Source: Candidatus Aminicenantota bacterium (GTDB lineage Bacteria > Acidobacteriota > Aminicenantia > UBA2199). From it: a DNA stretch of 8,232 bases. The first letter of the stretch is position 1; the number at the start of each line of letters is the position of its first letter. Position numbers and translations under genes: made by a program. Positions 5,738 through 8,232 of the stretch are shown piece by piece. Under the pieces are notes generated by a model that searched no databases, was not told where the DNA came from, and worked only from the letters and a program-made list of their open reading frames with translations. The stretch lies in assembly GCA_030671465.1 (NCBI GenBank), contig DAOVIP010000063.1, positions 1 through 8,232 of the forward strand, written 5' to 3'.

Positions 5738-7228
5738 ATGGAATTCAGTTCACTGATTTTTATCTTCCAGTTTTTGCCCGTTTTTCTGGTCCTATTTTTC
5801 ACAGTAAAAAAAGAAGCCCGTTCGCTCATTCTCATCCTGGCCAGTCTGCTTTTTTATTACTGGGGAGAAGGTGGCTTTGTTCTGTTTTTGCTGGGTTCTA
5901 TCTTGGTTAATTATCTGCTGGGATTGTGGATCAACCATACCAGGCGAAAGAGATGGGTCGTGCCGGTGTTTTTGCTGGGGCTGGGTCTAAATATCGGCTG
6001 GCTGGGATTTTTTAAATATACCCATTTTTTTTTTGACAATCTGAATCCTTTGTTGAAGGGGATCGGACTCCCTACAGTTTCCGTATCACCAATTCACCTG
6101 CCCATCGGGATTTCGTTTATTACCTTTCAGGCACTCTCCTATATTATTGATGTTTACCGGGAAAGGAATCCGGTTGAAAATCATTTTTTAAATTTTGCCA
6201 TTTATCTGGGAAGTTTTCCCAAACTGATTATGGGCCCCATTACCCCCTATCATAAAATGCATTCCCAGATCAGGCGGATGGAAATCAATTTTGAAGATTT
6301 TGCCATAGGGTCAAAACGGTTTATGATCGGCCTGGGGAAAAAGTTACTTATTGCCGATAAACTGGCTCCGGTGGCCAATCAGATTTTTTCCATCCCGGCT
6401 CCCCAGCAGACTGCCGGCCTGGCCTGGCTGGGTATTGTCAGTTTTACTCTGCAAATCTACTTTGATTTTGCCGGCTATTCGGATATGGCCATCGGTATCG
6501 GTCGGATGTGTGGTTTTACCCTGATGGAGAATTTCAATTTTCCCTATGTGGCCAGATCCATAAAAGATTTCTGGAGGCGGTGGCATATATCCTTGGCCCA
6601 CTGGTTGCGTGACTATCTGTTTCTTCCCATTGCATACTCGGTTTCCCGCAGAATCAAGGCCGAAAGATTTCTGGGCATCAAGGCAGAAAACTGGGCCTAT
6701 TACCTGGGTTCTTTTGTCACCATGACCCTGTGCGGACTCTGGCATGGCGCCAACTGGACCTTTGTTTTCTGGGGAACTTTTTACGGGATTTTGCTGATCG
6801 TGGAACATGCGGGCGGGTCTATAGTTTTAAAACGCTTATGGTGGCCCTGGCGTATTGCCTATACACAGATGATGGTTATGGTTGCCTGGGTTTTCTTCCG
6901 ATCGGAGAGTTTGGCCTATGCCTTGCAGTATCTGAAGGCCATGTTCGGTTTCGGCTCCGGCAGCGGGCTGGAGTATTATCCGTCACTGTATCTGGATGCG
7001 GAGGTGATCCTTTTCGGATTGATCGGCCTTCTGATTTCGACGCCACTACCAGGCCGGTTGAAAACACTTCTCCAGACAGCGATTTTGAAAACCACCGGGC
7101 CGGGTCGATACTGGATTCTGCACGGGGCCCGGTTTCTGGTTACTGTTTTTTTGGTATTCATCTTCATCCTCAGTGTCATGGCCCTGGTCAGCGGAACCTA
7201 TACTCCCTTTATATATTTTCGCTTTTAA
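5738..7228 (+). CDS. MBOAT-family polysaccharide O-acyltransferase, AlgI-like
   Basis: AlgI-type proteins take an acyl group, usually acetyl, from a cytoplasmic donor and pass it across the inner membrane for transfer to an exported polysaccharide. This 496-residue protein has the usual length and many hydrophobic segments along its whole length. Family signatures include the N-terminal LLFYYWGEGGFVLFLLGS stretch, PIGISFITFQALSYIIDVYR, the FPKLIMGPI region, QIYFDFAGYSDMAIGIGRM, and FWRRWHISLAHWLRDYLFLP with H283. The CGLWHGANWTFVFWG segment holds the catalytic H336. An AGGA site seven bases before the ATG supports the start. The AlgJ-like gene begins 15 bp after the stop, giving the standard AlgI-AlgJ pairing. 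No polysaccharide synthase lies in the window, so the polymer modified cannot be told; alginate itself is only one possibility. Confidence 0.94.
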   Translation: MEFSSLIFIFQFLPVFLVLFFTVKKEARSLILILASLLFYYWGEGGFVLFLLGSILVNYLLGLWINHTRRKRWVVPVFLLGLGLNIGWLGFFKYTHFFFDNLNPLLKGIGLPTVSVSPIHLPIGISFITFQALSYIIDVYRERNPVENHFLNFAIYLGSFPKLIMGPITPYHKMHSQIRRMEINFEDFAIGSKRFMIGLGKKLLIADKLAPVANQIFSIPAPQQTAGLAWLGIVSFTLQIYFDFAGYSDMAIGIGRMCGFTLMENFNFPYVARSIKDFWRRWHISLAHWLRDYLFLPIAYSVSRRIKAERFLGIKAENWAYYLGSFVTMTLCGLWHGANWTFVFWGTFYGILLIVEHAGGSIVLKRLWWPWRIAYTQMMVMVAWVFFRSESLAYALQYLKAMFGFGSGSGLEYYPSLYLDAEVILFGLIGLLISTPLPGRLKTLLQTAILKTTGPGRYWILHGARFLVTVFLVFIFILSVMALVSGTYTPFIYFRF

Positions 7229-7232
7229 ACCC

Positions 7233-7236
7233 GGAG
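7233..7236 (+). promoter_or_regulatory. Ribosome binding site of the AlgJ-like gene
   Basis: GGAG stands seven bases before the ATG at 7244, just after the MBOAT stop, and decides that start in a gene without other obvious N-terminal signatures. Confidence 0.7.
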
Positions 7237-7243
7237 TATAAAC

Positions 7244-8232
7244 ATGCCTTCGAACAGGAAAAAAAAGATCAGAACAGTGGTTGAATTGATGCTGACCTTG
7301 CTCTTTTTCATCCTGGCCATCCATTACATTCAGCGACACAATTTGAAGGATGATCTGCGCTTGTTGTTTCAGGTCCGGATTACCGAGCCGGTGGTGCTTG
7401 AATTGATCATCAATGATCGATCCCTGAAATCCAGGATTGATCCGGGTTCGGATTTCCAATATGTGGACTTCAAACTACCCAAGGATGAAATAAAAACAGT
7501 CAGGCTGGGGCTTGGCAATCGGGCCGTCAGCGTGGCCATCAGGCAGGTAAAGTTGAAAACCCTGTTCAAAACCTATGGCTGGCAAAACCTATCCCTACCC
7601 AAATTGTTTAGTTTTAAGCACCGTATCCGCAAAGCCTTTACCAATGGGGGGATTTTCAGGGTGGAGACAGAAGGGGAGGGCGCTTTTCTGGGTTTGGCCG
7701 GATCCTTCCCCGCCATCATCAACAAGGTGGCTGCCCGGAAACTGACCCGTTATTTGCTGGCCTTCATACTATCCGGATTACTGTTTCTGCTGATCCACTT
7801 TTTTGATCCCAAAAATCTGAGGAAACTCTTTCCTCCCCGGGTGTATTCTGTCCGGGTGCTGGTATTTCTTTTGTTAATTTTTTTGCCTTTGCTCAATTCT
7901 GTCTTCAAGGTGGTAAAACCCATTGACATTCAGGAGAAGCGAGCCCTGCAAAAAAAGCCCCGTTTTCGGCTGGATTCCCTGGCCAGCTTTCCGGATCAAT
8001 ACCAGAGGCATTACAATGATCACTTTGTCCTGAGAAATTGGTTTGTCCGGTTCAACAACCTGATGGCGTTCAAACTATTCAACAAGTCGGTAGTTCCCAT
8101 GGTATTGATCGGCAAGAACGGCTGGCTGTTCCTGTCCAGGGAAACCGATCAGAGGGATGAAAAAGAATATTTCCGGGCCACCAAACCCTTTACCAATTCA
8201 GAATTGAAACACTGGAATCATATTCTGGAGCA
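7244..8232 (+). CDS. AlgJ/AlgX-like SGNH acetyltransferase with extended membrane N-terminus (3' end cut)
   Basis: The frame is open from the ATG at 7244 to the window edge, giving 329 residues. Residues 12-29 form a first membrane segment, 30-165 a mostly beta-patterned soluble region, and 171-187 and 203-220 two more membrane segments with a basic loop between them. From about 235 the sequence resembles the start of the AlgJ/AlgX SGNH-like domain: HYNDHFVLRNWFVRFNN (around D259) and IGKNGWLF (289-296). The catalytic Asp, His and Ser would lie beyond the window. In the family this domain transfers acetyl groups, relayed by the MBOAT partner, to polysaccharide in the periplasm. Typical AlgJ proteins have one N-terminal segment, so the extra region is unusual. 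Predicted topology (in, out, in, out) still puts the SGNH domain in the periplasm. The family call is good; the extension's function is unknown. Confidence 0.82.
   Translation, partial: MPSNRKKKIRTVVELMLTLLFFILAIHYIQRHNLKDDLRLLFQVRITEPVVLELIINDRSLKSRIDPGSDFQYVDFKLPKDEIKTVRLGLGNRAVSVAIRQVKLKTLFKTYGWQNLSLPKLFSFKHRIRKAFTNGGIFRVETEGEGAFLGLAGSFPAIINKVAARKLTRYLLAFILSGLLFLLIHFFDPKNLRKLFPPRVYSVRVLVFLLLIFLPLLNSVFKVVKPIDIQEKRALQKKPRFRLDSLASFPDQYQRHYNDHFVLRNWFVRFNNLMAFKLFNKSVVPMVLIGKNGWLFLSRETDQRDEKEYFRATKPFTNSELKHWNHILE

Noticed and set aside
6344..7459. Minus-strand and alternative-frame open frames overlapping the MBOAT and AlgJ-like genes
   Set aside because: They overlap strongly supported family members, and lack ribosome binding sites and recognisable domains.

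Overview
The window is from a bacterium, probably an anaerobic or facultative diderm. It carries an iron-sulfur electron-transfer gene pair, a tRNA/tmRNA cluster, a small peptidoglycan operon, and the start of an MBOAT/AlgJ-type exopolysaccharide O-acyltransferase locus. Base composition looks moderate by eye (not computed). The abundance of ferredoxin clusters with a DUF362 protein, together with the amidase-GerMN-murI gene order, would fit an uncultured lineage near Acidobacteriota/Aminicenantota or the old Deltaproteobacteria. That placement is a guess, not something the sequence proves.

Positions 1-2367 (minus strand): a two-gene unit reading leftwards. The first gene (2367 to 1477) encodes a Tat-signal DUF362 protein. 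Four bases later comes a large membrane-bound polyferredoxin (1472 to beyond position 1) that looks like NapH joined to NapG. A sigma70-like promoter (-35 TTGCCA, 17 bp, -10 TATAAT) precedes the pair.

Positions 2413-3025: back-to-back with that promoter, a plus-strand promoter (TTGACT, 17 bp, TATTTA) precedes tRNA-Val(UAC), tRNA-Asp(GUC) and ssrA (tmRNA), with 16 and 19 bp gaps. The tmRNA is a classical one-piece molecule with a G3-U70 acceptor pair, a short ANDFALAA tag and recognisable pseudoknots.

Positions 3055-5607: a cell-wall operon follows the tmRNA after only 29 bp with no visible terminator. It holds an AMIN/Amidase_3 N-acetylmuramoyl-L-alanine amidase, a membrane-anchored GerMN-domain protein (ATGA overlap) and glutamate racemase (murI). 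None of the three starts has a clear Shine-Dalgarno sequence.

Positions 5608-8232: after a 130 bp gap with a weak promoter candidate come an AlgI-like MBOAT O-acyltransferase and, 15 bp later, an AlgJ/AlgX-like protein cut by the window edge. The latter has an unusual N-terminal extension with three membrane segments. Together they probably move acyl (acetyl) groups across the inner membrane onto a periplasmic or exported polysaccharide.

Nothing here looks like a mobile element, CRISPR array, toxin or defence system. The best candidates for something under-described are the NapH-NapG-like fusion paired with a Tat-exported DUF362 protein, and the extended AlgJ-like partner of the MBOAT protein.
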